Origin: CFX5 sp023384495
Lineage (GTDB): Bacteria; Chloroflexota; Anaerolineae; Caldilineales; Caldilineaceae
Length of the DNA stretch: 64,000 bases
Assembly: GCA_048499455.1 (NCBI GenBank)
Contig: JASNZV010000027.1
Coordinates: 21,099-85,098 of the forward strand
Direction of reading: 5' to 3'
A program made the translations under genes and the position numbers. Of the stretch, positions 42,696 to 51,495 are shown in pieces; within the stretch, counting starts at the first letter, position 1; every line of letters starts with the position of its first letter. A model generated the notes under the pieces. It was not told where the DNA came from. It searched no databases and saw only the letters and a program-made list of their open reading frames with translations.

Positions 42696-42696
<1 letters not shown>
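42172..42696 (+). CDS. HNH homing endonuclease carrying a DUF5131 tail fragment
   Basis: 174 residues. The N-terminal HNH core has YEHLLVWVSAG, the catalytic GEIIHHKNEDKTDNRLGNLQ and SRSEHSKLHH, typical of intron or free-standing homing enzymes. A DNA-binding helix-turn-helix follows (VELASLYNAPIQRISKIIRG). The last 30 residues, SIGKKAAGRLLDGVEWNQFP and beyond, are GC-rich in DNA and match the C-terminus normally seen in DUF5131 proteins. The gene therefore seems inserted into the DUF5131 gene and fused to its displaced 3' end. No zinc pairs are seen, as usual for this HNH subtype. Confidence 0.8.
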
Positions 42697-44072
<1,376 letters not shown>

Positions 44073-44075
44073 ACG

Positions 44076-44174
44076 ATGGAACCCTTTCTCCTTCTTGGCC
44101 TAATTGTCGTCAGCCTATTAGCGGCCCTCGTCGTGTATGCGGCCTGTGTAATTGCTGGGAGAAGTAGAAGGTGA
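44076..44174 (+). CDS. Membrane micropeptide, 32 aa
   Basis: ATG at 44076, three bases after the helicase stop, opening a 32-codon frame. It is one hydrophobic helix (FLLLGLIVVSLLAALVVYAA) with a basic tail (GRSRR). The last four bases, GTGA, contain the start of the next gene, so translation is coupled, which is good evidence that it is real. No family recognised. Confidence 0.5.
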   Translation: MEPFLLLGLIVVSLLAALVVYAACVIAGRSRR

Positions 44175-44440
44175 AGGTGGAGGACGGATACATGCGATGC
44201 CCAAAGTGCGGACATACCAAGCAGATAGTCGCCGACAGCCGGCCCGTCAAGAATGCAATCCGCCGCCGCCGGGTGTGCAAGCGTTGCCGGCACCGCTTCT
44301 TTACGACAGAGACGGTGGAACCGGTGGACCTGGTGGCAGCACTAGGCGCCATGCGAACGGTGCGCAGTGACCTGCACAACATGATGACCATGTTGCGGCA
44401 GTTGGATGAGAGGTTGGCAAAGTTGGAAGATGATGGCTGA
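44171..44440 (+). CDS. NrdR-like zinc-ribbon protein lacking the ATP-cone, 89 aa
   Basis: Residues 8-50 match the zinc ribbon of the ribonucleotide-reductase repressor NrdR: MRCPKCGHTKQIVADSRPV, then RRRRVCKRCRHRFFTTE. NrdR is about 150 residues and follows this with an ATP-cone; here a short coiled coil replaces it (LHNMMTMLRQLDERLAKLED). It may bind NrdR-box-like DNA without nucleotide sensing, or compete with host NrdR. Starts at a GTG in a 4-nt overlap. Confidence 0.7.
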   Translation: MKVEDGYMRCPKCGHTKQIVADSRPVKNAIRRRRVCKRCRHRFFTTETVEPVDLVAALGAMRTVRSDLHNMMTMLRQLDERLAKLEDDG

Positions 44441-44549
44441 ACATCTGGAGTACATGTGGATTGTGGGCCGGTGGCTAGTCTATTTTGCCGGCGCCGGCCT
44501 GGCGGTAGGTCTATATGGTCTATTCAAAGTTTACTGGAGGCTAAGATGA
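44433..44549 (+). CDS. Membrane micropeptide, 38 aa
   Basis: ATG at 44433 overlaps the zinc-ribbon gene by 8 nt and ends in ATGA with the next start. One central helix (WLVYFAGAGLAVGLYGLF) lies between a short acidic N-terminus and a basic C-terminus. Coupling on both sides supports it. Confidence 0.5.
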   Translation: MAEHLEYMWIVGRWLVYFAGAGLAVGLYGLFKVYWRLR

Positions 44550-44755
44550 CTCGTTTACGGTACTACATTCTCAATGCTTTAGAGCCGGTGCTCGATATAC
44601 GCCTCGTGCATCTCTTACGCGCAGCCGAGTTCATTGCTGCCGGCGTCGTGGCCTGGTGGTGGCTTTTCGGCGGCATGATTGGCTATGCGGTGCTGGCGAG
44701 CCTGGCGGCCATCTGGCTGCACCAGTGGGCTGACTGGCTGGGGCGGGTCAAATGA
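44546..44755 (+). CDS. Small membrane protein, 69 aa
   Basis: ATG at 44546 in a 4-nt overlap; the longer frame upstream is a shadow. Two hydrophobic segments (about 27-45 and 47-62: FIAAGVVAWWWLFGGMIGYA) follow an amphipathic N-terminus. Third of a chain of coupled tiny membrane proteins behind the helicase. Confidence 0.5.
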   Translation: MTRLRYYILNALEPVLDIRLVHLLRAAEFIAAGVVAWWWLFGGMIGYAVLASLAAIWLHQWADWLGRVK

Positions 44756-45123
44756 GCATTGCTGCCGGCGATACCGTGCGCTACACATCCGAGTTTGTGC
44801 GAAGCCTGGGCAAATGGGGCCCAGACAACGTAGAGGGCACGGTCATCTCGCTCTTTGGGCGGTCAGTGAAAGTGGCAAGGGTCCGGTGGCAGGACGGCTC
44901 AATCCAGTCCGTGCTTGTGTCCAACCTGGAGAAGTGGCCGCCCCGGTATCGAGAACCTGATTTTGATATGAGCAGGTTCCAGCCGCCCAGTCAAGAAGAG
45001 ATCATGCTGAACCGCGGCTTGATCCTGATTGAGTGGATGCTGAAGAACGGCATGGCGCGAGTACGAACGGAAAAGGAAATGAGTAATGGCGCTCTATCTG
45101 ATCAAACGAGGGCCGAAGCCTGA
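44752..45123 (+). CDS. Hypothetical protein with SH3-like N-terminus, 123 aa
   Basis: 4-nt overlap start. The first 65 residues (GDTVRYTSEFVRSLGKWGPD, GTVISLFGRSVKVARVRWQD) look like a small beta-barrel of KOW/SH3 type seen in several phage proteins, followed by a helical tail. Function unknown. Confidence 0.5.
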   Translation: MSIAAGDTVRYTSEFVRSLGKWGPDNVEGTVISLFGRSVKVARVRWQDGSIQSVLVSNLEKWPPRYREPDFDMSRFQPPSQEEIMLNRGLILIEWMLKNGMARVRTEKEMSNGALSDQTRAEA

Positions 45124-45601
45124 ATATCATCGGGCGCCCTTCCATCCCGTAATCCTGTGCGACCGCAAGCGGATCGCCATGTGGGAAGCAAGTTGGAGCG
45201 GGAGCCAGGCGTGGGTATGGGCACGCGACGGTCTGAGGAATGATGGTCAGGGCTGGCTACTTCAACGATGGAACGGCCTCGACATCGACTACGGGCACGT
45301 CGTCCGCGACTTCGTCCTGCCGGATGGCAATCACGCTGCCTTTTATCGAGACTATGAACCCTTCCCCCAGGGCATTCAAGACCTGTTTGCCGGCGCCGTG
45401 TGGTGGAGCGATAAGCGGATGCCGGCCTGGTTGCAGGAGAGAGGCGTCATCTATCCGCCCGATGCGTTCACCCAGCAGTGGATACTGGATCACATCGCTG
45501 ATGATGGGCTTTGGAATTTTGGGCGAGAGGTGCCGCCATACTGGCCGGCCCATGAGCCTGATGAGGGAGAACTACATGCAAGCGAACCTAGATATTCCTG
45601 A
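45086..45601 (+). CDS. Hypothetical protein, 171 aa
   Basis: Starts 38 nt inside the previous gene behind AAGGAAATGAG. Trp-rich soluble protein (MWEASWSGSQAWVWARDGLR, DLFAGAVWWSDKRMPAWLQE). No motif known to me. Its end overlaps the PAPS-reductase-like gene. Confidence 0.45.
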   Translation: MALYLIKRGPKPEYHRAPFHPVILCDRKRIAMWEASWSGSQAWVWARDGLRNDGQGWLLQRWNGLDIDYGHVVRDFVLPDGNHAAFYRDYEPFPQGIQDLFAGAVWWSDKRMPAWLQERGVIYPPDAFTQQWILDHIADDGLWNFGREVPPYWPAHEPDEGELHASEPRYS

Positions 45602-46526
45602 GCCAATCCAAACTGCACTCGCTGATGGCGCAACGCTCGCAATCAGTATTAGCGGTGGCAAAGACAGCCAGGCCATGCTCTATGCGCTGGTAGCGGAGCA
45701 TCGACGCCGGCAGTGGCCGGGCCCAGTATTCGCAGTTCATGCCCACCTGGGGCGAATGGAATGGCCTCAGACGCTGGCACACTGCGAAACAATCTGTGCC
45801 GAGATGAAGATTCCCTTGCTTGTGGTAAAGCGACCCCAGGGCGATCTGCTCCAGGAGATGCAAGACCGGATGGAGAAATTAAGGGGACAGAACAAACCGC
45901 ACTGGCCTTCCAGCGCGGCACGTTACTGCACCGCCGACCAGAAGCGCGCACAGATCGACCGTGTGTTGCGCGCTGCACCGTTTCCAGACAGCAAAAATAG
46001 ATATTGCACCTCTCACCACAAGACGAACCAGATTGATAAGGTGCTGCGAACGCATCAGGTGATCATCTCCGCCGAAGGGCTACGCGCCGCCGAAAGCCTA
46101 GCGCGGGCGAAGCGCCCGGTGTGGGAGCATCGCCAACAGATATGTACCAGGCAGCGCACCGCCTACACCTGGCGCCCCCTTTTGCACTGGTCGGAGGATG
46201 ACGTGTGGGCGCAAATGGGTACATCCAGGGTGGATTTGGAGCGTTGTCAGGAACTCTACCGGCTAGGCCGGCACGCAGAAGCTTTCGATGGTTGGCGAGC
46301 GCATCCTGCCTATGTGATGGGCAACCATCGGCTCTCTTGCGCTATCTGTGTCCTGGCATCCCGGTCGGACATCGCAAATGGTGCGCGGCACAACCCGGCC
46401 CTCTATCAGGCGCTCGTACAGATGGAGTTGGAAAGCGGATTCTCCTTCCGCCAAGACTTGAGACTGGCAGATCTCGCCCTGGCCCAACCTGCCTCCGAAA
46501 TTCAGCCATCATTATTCGATTCGTAA
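45576..46526 (+). CDS. PAPS reductase-like PP-loop protein, 316 aa
   Basis: ATG at 45576 behind GAGGGAG. The PP-loop ATP-binding motif is SISGGKDS (about 23-30). Conserved CysH-like features follow: RYCTADQKRAQ, a second similar RYCTSHHKTNQ and EGLRAAESLARA; then HWSEDDVWAQM and a C-terminal CAICVLASR motif. Phage members of this family differ from sulfate-assimilation enzymes and are often found beside DNA modification genes. DndC of phosphorothioate systems is a relative. The doubled RYCT(A/S) segment is odd and could be an internal duplication. Reaction not assigned. Confidence 0.75.
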   Translation: MQANLDIPEPIQTALADGATLAISISGGKDSQAMLYALVAEHRRRQWPGPVFAVHAHLGRMEWPQTLAHCETICAEMKIPLLVVKRPQGDLLQEMQDRMEKLRGQNKPHWPSSAARYCTADQKRAQIDRVLRAAPFPDSKNRYCTSHHKTNQIDKVLRTHQVIISAEGLRAAESLARAKRPVWEHRQQICTRQRTAYTWRPLLHWSEDDVWAQMGTSRVDLERCQELYRLGRHAEAFDGWRAHPAYVMGNHRLSCAICVLASRSDIANGARHNPALYQALVQMELESGFSFRQDLRLADLALAQPASEIQPSLFDS

Positions 46527-46566
46527 GTAGCCGTAGACAGAGCGCAGACCGTAAAGGAATCATCAA

Positions 46567-49377
46567 ATGGACAACTTCTATATCCGCCGCGGGGTCGATC
46601 TCCTGCCCCTGCCGGCGCCACTCGATAATGAAACCAGGCTCACGCGTTACCGGGAGTGCCTGGAGCGCAAGATCCACATCCAGGACGCCACCGGCTTCAC
46701 CGTGGACCTGGCTGATCTGCACCCCGAAGTCCGCAAGGAGGGCTTCAAGCACCAGGGCGCCATCGTGCGTTGGGCCTTGCGCGGTGGGCGCCGGCTGATT
46801 GCCGCCAGCTTCGGACTGGGCAAGACAACCATGTCGGCAGAGACCGTACGCCAGATCCACCGGCTGACCGGCGGGCGTACGCTGATCATCTGCCCGTTGG
46901 GGGTCAAGCCCCAGTTCATCTACAAAGATGGTCCCCGCCTGGGTATGACCTTCCAGTACGTGCGCAACGATGCTGACATTGAAGCGACCGATTGCCCCTA
47001 TCTCATCACCAACTACGAAAGGGTACGGGAAGGGCATATCTCGCCCAAACACTTTGTCGCCGTCGTGCTGGACGAGGGGAGCGTGCTGGCCGACTGGGGC
47101 AGCAAGACATTCCAGCTCTTCACCCGGCTTTTCAAGGACACGCCCTATCGCTTCGTTGCCACGGCGACGCCGGCCCGCAACAAGTACAAGGAGTTATTGC
47201 ATTACGCTCACTTCTTAGGGATAGCCGACAGCGGCCAGGCGCTCACGAGATACTTCAAGCGCAACTCCAAGCGGGCGCAGGACCTCACCCTGATGGAGTC
47301 GATGGAGCGGGAATTCTGGTTGTGGGTGGCCTCCTGGGGCCTGTTCATCGAAAAGCCCTCGGACCTCGGCGCAGAGTTCAGCGACGACGGCTATATCATG
47401 CCCAAGCTCAACATCCACTGGGTGCGCATCCCCACCGACCACAAGCGGGCGTGGAAGGAGATGGACGGCTGGGGGCAGCGTTACCTCTTTGCCAATGCTG
47501 CAGCCGGCGTGACCCAGGCGGCGCGCGAGAAGCGCCACTCCATGCCCGACCGCATCCAGAAGGCCGTGGAGATCGTGCAGAGCAAGGGGCCAGACACCCA
47601 CTGGATACTCTGGCATCACCTCGAAGACGAGCGCAAGCTCATCAAACGGCTCTTGCCCGAAGCCGTCGAGATCTACGGCAGCCAAAGCATCGACGAGAAG
47701 GAACGGCGCATCCTGGCCTTCTCCGATGGCGAGTTTCGCATTCTGGCGACCAAGCCAAAGATCACTGGCTCCGGCTGTAACTTCCAGCACTACTGCCACA
47801 GCATGATCTTCTGTGGCGTCCAATATAAGTTTGAAGAGTTCATCCAGGCGATCCATCGCCTGCTGCGCTACGGGCAACTATATGACGTGGACGTGTATGT
47901 GATTTACACCGACGCAGAGGACGAGATTGTCAATGCCTTAAAACGCAAGTGGCGCCAGCACGACCAACTGGTCGCCAACACAACCGCAATCATCAGAAAG
48001 TATGGACTGACGGTGGAAGCCATGAAGACAGAACTACGACGTACGATGGATGTCAATCGCCGCGAGGTGGCCGGCCAGTTCTTCCGGGCGGTCAACAACG
48101 ACTGTGTCGAGGAGATTGCAAACGTCCCAGACAACTCTGTGGACCTGATCATGACCTCGGTCCCCTTCGGGGACCAGTACGAGTATACCGAGTCCTACCG
48201 GGACTTCGGCCATAACCCTGGTAACGTTCGCTTCTGGGAGCAGATGGACTATCTTATCCCGGAGCTGAAGCGTGTGCTCAAACCGGGCCGGCTGGCTGTG
48301 ATTCATGTCAAAGACCGCATCCTCTATGGCAACGTCACCGGCCTGGGGGCGCCCACAGTCGATCCCTTCTCTGACGACTGCTCCTACTCTTTTCGCAAGC
48401 ACGGCTTCCACCTGATGACCCGGCGCACCGTTGTAAATGACGTGGTGCAGGAAAACAATCGCACCTATCGCCTGGGCTACAGCGAGATGCTCAAAGACAG
48501 CACGAAAATGGGGAGCGGGACGCCGGAGTACCTCATGGTCTTTCGCAACCCTCAGACCGACACGAGCCGGGGCTACGCCGACGAGCCGGTGAGCAAGCCG
48601 CGGCCGGATGTGCGTTTCCGTTGTTCTCACTGCAAACACGAACTGGAAAGCCTCGATGGGCTGGACGCTGTTATGATGCAGGAGTGGGAGGATGGGAGTG
48701 AGGACCCGGTCGAATATCACATCTGCCCGGCGTGCGCCCAGCCGGCCCGCTTCTACTCATTCCAAATCGGCGACTACCTGCTGCACCACTGGCAGGGCGA
48801 CGCCAGCGAATACTGGCGATCCAGCGGCGACCGGCTGCTCAAGCCGGAAGACCTGGTCGGGATGGATCTCGACCAGATTTACCGGTGGTACGCCGACTAC
48901 ACCCGGCGCAACGTCTACAACCACGAGGAGCACCGGGAACTGGGTCGCGAGCTGGCGAAAGTGAACCGGCTCCCCAAGACCTTCATGTTGTTCGCCCCGG
49001 CGGTGCCTGCGGCCTACCAGGACAGCGTGTGGAGCGTTCACGATTACAACCGGATGCAGACGCTCAACAACAAGCAGAGCGCCCGCCGGCAGGAGAACCA
49101 CCTTTGTCCGCTCCCGATAGATTTGGTCAAACGCTGCATCACCCTGTACAGCAACCCGGGGGAGATCGTGCTCGATCCATTCGCCGGGGTCTTCACGGTC
49201 CCCTACGTGGCAATCGAGACCGGGCGCATCGGCTGGGGCTTTGAGTTGAGCGAGGAATACTTCGACGCCGGCGTCTACTACTGCCAGCAAATCGAGCAGA
49301 AACGCCGGATGCCGACACTCTTCGACCTCATGGGGTGGGAAGGGCACACCAACGGGCGAGAGGAAATTCGTTCTTGA
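46567..49377 (+). CDS. SF2 helicase fused to a beta-class DNA methyltransferase
   Basis: 936 residues. The N-terminal half is a SNF2-like helicase: Walker A SFGLGKTTM (K86), Walker B VVLDEGSVLAD, motif III VATATPARN, and motifs V/VI near TGSGCNFQHY and AIHRLLRYGQ. The C-terminal half is a DNA methyltransferase with motif IV TSVPFGDQYEY (from residue 530) before motif I LDPFAGVFTV (D870), the order of the beta class. A four-cysteine knuckle (CSHCKHE ... CPAC) lies between them. Motif IV reads VPF in place of the usual PPY. Fusions of this kind occur in large phages as antirestriction proteins (compare P1 DarB); whether this one methylates in the host or in the virion is unknown. Confidence 0.85.
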   Translation: MDNFYIRRGVDLLPLPAPLDNETRLTRYRECLERKIHIQDATGFTVDLADLHPEVRKEGFKHQGAIVRWALRGGRRLIAASFGLGKTTMSAETVRQIHRLTGGRTLIICPLGVKPQFIYKDGPRLGMTFQYVRNDADIEATDCPYLITNYERVREGHISPKHFVAVVLDEGSVLADWGSKTFQLFTRLFKDTPYRFVATATPARNKYKELLHYAHFLGIADSGQALTRYFKRNSKRAQDLTLMESMEREFWLWVASWGLFIEKPSDLGAEFSDDGYIMPKLNIHWVRIPTDHKRAWKEMDGWGQRYLFANAAAGVTQAAREKRHSMPDRIQKAVEIVQSKGPDTHWILWHHLEDERKLIKRLLPEAVEIYGSQSIDEKERRILAFSDGEFRILATKPKITGSGCNFQHYCHSMIFCGVQYKFEEFIQAIHRLLRYGQLYDVDVYVIYTDAEDEIVNALKRKWRQHDQLVANTTAIIRKYGLTVEAMKTELRRTMDVNRREVAGQFFRAVNNDCVEEIANVPDNSVDLIMTSVPFGDQYEYTESYRDFGHNPGNVRFWEQMDYLIPELKRVLKPGRLAVIHVKDRILYGNVTGLGAPTVDPFSDDCSYSFRKHGFHLMTRRTVVNDVVQENNRTYRLGYSEMLKDSTKMGSGTPEYLMVFRNPQTDTSRGYADEPVSKPRPDVRFRCSHCKHELESLDGLDAVMMQEWEDGSEDPVEYHICPACAQPARFYSFQIGDYLLHHWQGDASEYWRSSGDRLLKPEDLVGMDLDQIYRWYADYTRRNVYNHEEHRELGRELAKVNRLPKTFMLFAPAVPAAYQDSVWSVHDYNRMQTLNNKQSARRQENHLCPLPIDLVKRCITLYSNPGEIVLDPFAGVFTVPYVAIETGRIGWGFELSEEYFDAGVYYCQQIEQKRRMPTLFDLMGWEGHTNGREEIRS

Positions 49378-49402
49378 CTTTTAGTGTCCTATATAGTATA
49401 TT
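49374..49402 (+). promoter_or_regulatory. Internal sigma70 promoter for the ParB-containing gene block
   Basis: -35 TTGACT (49374-49379, overlapping the previous stop), 17-bp spacer, -10 TATATT (49397-49402), in a conspicuous AT-rich 80-bp gap. TATTAGTTCATAT (49399-49411) overlaps the -10 and is identical to the 13-mer behind the early promoter at 35.2 kb. Confidence 0.7.
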
Positions 49403-49456
49403 AGTTCATATATTTTATGACTATTGTTATATAGGCAATCACGAAAGGCACAGACG

Positions 49457-49576
49457 ATGTTCCAGAACCCCAACCAACCCACAAAGGAGTTTCTTGATGC
49501 GCAGATCAAAGCGATGCAGGCGCTTGGCCTGAAAATTCGCCCCATCGACACTACTCGATCTAAGGTGGCCAGTTGA
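49457..49576 (+). CDS. Small hypothetical protein, 39 aa
   Basis: ATG at 49457 with GAAAGG upstream, first gene after the 49.4 kb promoter. 39 codons, hydrophilic (NQPTKEFLDAQIKAMQALGL). No family. Its placement between a strong promoter and the next gene, and its good start, support it. Confidence 0.45.
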   Translation: MFQNPNQPTKEFLDAQIKAMQALGLKIRPIDTTRSKVAS

Positions 49577-49611
49577 TTTCCTGCGGGCGTACGGAATGGA
49601 GGTGGAGGTCG

Positions 49612-50097
49612 ATGCGAAAACCGGAGAACCTGGATCTGACCGACAGGCGGCGGGAGGAGATAGGCCGGCGGGTGCAGCAGATGGCGCCAGAAACGGCGGA
49701 TAAGCGCTTTGTCCATCTCTGCTCGAATCTACGCACCGATGCCGAAGAGTATGAATTGATGCGCCTGGTGGCCGGCTCCAACAAACTGGCCGAGTGGCGC
49801 CGGCACTACCTGTTACACAAGGGGCCGCTCCTGCGAGACGAGGCCGACGAATTTGTTCTCCTCTCGCAGCGGCTCAACCTGCCCCAGCCTGCCTGGGAGC
49901 ATGTGGACTGGACTGGGGAGCGACACCCCGGAAGAGGTAAAGATGAAACGAGAGACACCCAAAGATCGCCCGCTGTCCATGACCGGCATCCTGGTGCAGG
50001 CGACAGCGGAAGAACGCAAGCAGCGAACCCGGCGCGTCGCCAAGCTGCCGCAGGACGCGCACGCTCATTTCGTCGGAGCTACACACCAGCAAGGTAA
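49612..50097 (+). CDS. Hypothetical protein, up to 161 aa
   Basis: ATG at 49612 with the strong GGAGGTGGAGG just upstream. The first ~105 residues look like a genuine helical protein (RREEIGRRVQQMAPETADKR, YELMRLVAGSNKLAEWRRHY). The last ~50 residues overlap the next gene by 155 nt and look like out-of-frame coding, so the true product may end earlier or the reading frame may have shifted near 49930. Not recognised. Confidence 0.45.
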   Translation: MRKPENLDLTDRRREEIGRRVQQMAPETADKRFVHLCSNLRTDAEEYELMRLVAGSNKLAEWRRHYLLHKGPLLRDEADEFVLLSQRLNLPQPAWEHVDWTGERHPGRGKDETRDTQRSPAVHDRHPGAGDSGRTQAANPARRQAAAGRARSFRRSYTPAR

Positions 50098-50578
50098 CTT
50101 GTGGCGCTTCGACTTCGACGACAGACCGGCCCTACTGGTGCGCTGCCCCTACGGCCAGATCGGTGATCGCCTCTGGCTCAAGGAGACCTGGGCGCCGTGC
50201 GGCGATGCGGGCGCCCGCTATTACCGGGCCGGTACTCCTCTCTTCCGGCAAGGACTGCTGGTGGGTTGGGTGGTTGGCTCTAAGCCGGACGGGGTCCGCT
50301 GGCGCCCTGGGCGCTTCATGCCGCGCTGGGCCAGCCGGTTCAAGGTGGAGATCACTCATTTGTGGCCGGAACCGCTCCAGGCGATCTCAGAAGAAGAGGC
50401 GCGCTTAGAAGGGACGGAGCTCTGGCTAGAGGCAGACCCGCCAGAACACAAGTATTGCTGTATCCGCCACGCCTTCGTCGCCCTGTGGGACACTGTCAAC
50501 GCCGGGCGGGGCTTCCCCTGGGCGTTCAACCCGGTAGTGTGGGTGGTCGGCTACAAACTCATGAAGGATTGGCGATGA
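49943..50578 (+). CDS. ASCH-like phage protein, 211 aa
   Basis: ATG at 49943 behind GAAGAGG; the upstream part of the frame is a shadow. The pattern CPYGQIGDRLWLKETWAPCG, RFKVEITHLWPEPLQAISEE, EARLEGTE and FVALWDTVNAGRGFPWAFNP-VVWVVGYK is that of the phage ASCH-domain family, a PUA-like fold expected to bind RNA or modified bases. Its last codon overlaps ParB (ATGA). Confidence 0.7.
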   Translation: MKRETPKDRPLSMTGILVQATAEERKQRTRRVAKLPQDAHAHFVGATHQQGNLWRFDFDDRPALLVRCPYGQIGDRLWLKETWAPCGDAGARYYRAGTPLFRQGLLVGWVVGSKPDGVRWRPGRFMPRWASRFKVEITHLWPEPLQAISEEEARLEGTELWLEADPPEHKYCCIRHAFVALWDTVNAGRGFPWAFNPVVWVVGYKLMKDWR

Positions 50579-51495
50579 CGACTATTATCGAAGCGCCCAT
50601 CGAGCGCATCCTCCCTAACCCGGAGCAGCCGCGTATAGAGTTCGACCCGGTCTCCTTAGACGAACTGGCCGAGTCCATGCGTATCAACGGGCTGGTCCAA
50701 CTGCCCACCGTCGAAGAGGCTGCCGACGGCTACTTCATCCTGCACGACGGCGAACGCCGCTGGCGGGCTGCCAAACAGCTAGGCTGGCCGGCCCTCAAGG
50801 TAGTGGTGGAGCCGGCCTTGAACGGTTACACCCCACAAGAGCGCCTGGTGCGCGCCGTTGTGGCCAATGCCCACCGCACCGACCTAAACCCGATGGAAAA
50901 GGCCAGAGCCTACAGCCAGATGTACGCTCTGGGCATGACGCACAAGCAGATCGCCCGCGTCACCCGTGCAAGCATCGCCACGGTCTCGGCCTACCTCAAG
51001 CTGCTCGAACTGGACGAAGAGTTACAGGAGCTGGTGGCACAGGGTCTGCTTCCCCATGACCTGCGGGCGGTGCGGGCGCTGTTGGGTGTCCCCAGCAAGG
51101 ATGCACGCATACGCTTAGGCCAGCGCCTGGCCCGGCCCAACATCACCATCAAGGGCATTGTCAGCGCGTGTGAGCGGCTGACCGAGCGTCTCACCGCCCC
51201 GAATCCGGTAGCCAGAGCCGAGCCGCCCATCATCGCCCTGAGCCAGGCAAAGCCCAAAGACAAGCCGGAGAGCTGGCCCCGCATCCGGGCAGCAGCACAG
51301 GCCGTCTGCGATGCCTGTGACGCCAACCCCCGGCTGCCTGATGCGCCGGAGCCGGCCTGGTCGCTCATCCTGGAAGCGGCGACGAATACCTGCGACGCGT
51401 GCAGCCTGCGTCCGGTGGCGAACCGGGCCGGCCTGGAGGTGTGCAAGCAGTGCCCCGGTGTGGAACTGCTCAAAAGACTGACGAGGAGCGCCTGA
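50575..51495 (+). CDS. parB: ParB-like nuclease/partition protein, 306 aa
   Basis: ATG at 50575 in a 4-nt overlap. The N-terminal ParB domain has IERILPNPEQPRIEFDPVSL, the CTP-binding-type HDGERRWRAAKQLG, and VVANAHRTDLNPMEKARAYS. A helix-turn-helix follows (MTHKQIARVTRASIATVSAY). The C-terminus carries CDACDANP and TCDACSLRPV cysteine pairs. No ParA is adjacent, so it more likely serves phage DNA handling or transcription than segregation, though a plasmid-prophage life is possible. Confidence 0.85.
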   Translation: MTTIIEAPIERILPNPEQPRIEFDPVSLDELAESMRINGLVQLPTVEEAADGYFILHDGERRWRAAKQLGWPALKVVVEPALNGYTPQERLVRAVVANAHRTDLNPMEKARAYSQMYALGMTHKQIARVTRASIATVSAYLKLLELDEELQELVAQGLLPHDLRAVRALLGVPSKDARIRLGQRLARPNITIKGIVSACERLTERLTAPNPVARAEPPIIALSQAKPKDKPESWPRIRAAAQAVCDACDANPRLPDAPEPAWSLILEAATNTCDACSLRPVANRAGLEVCKQCPGVELLKRLTRSA

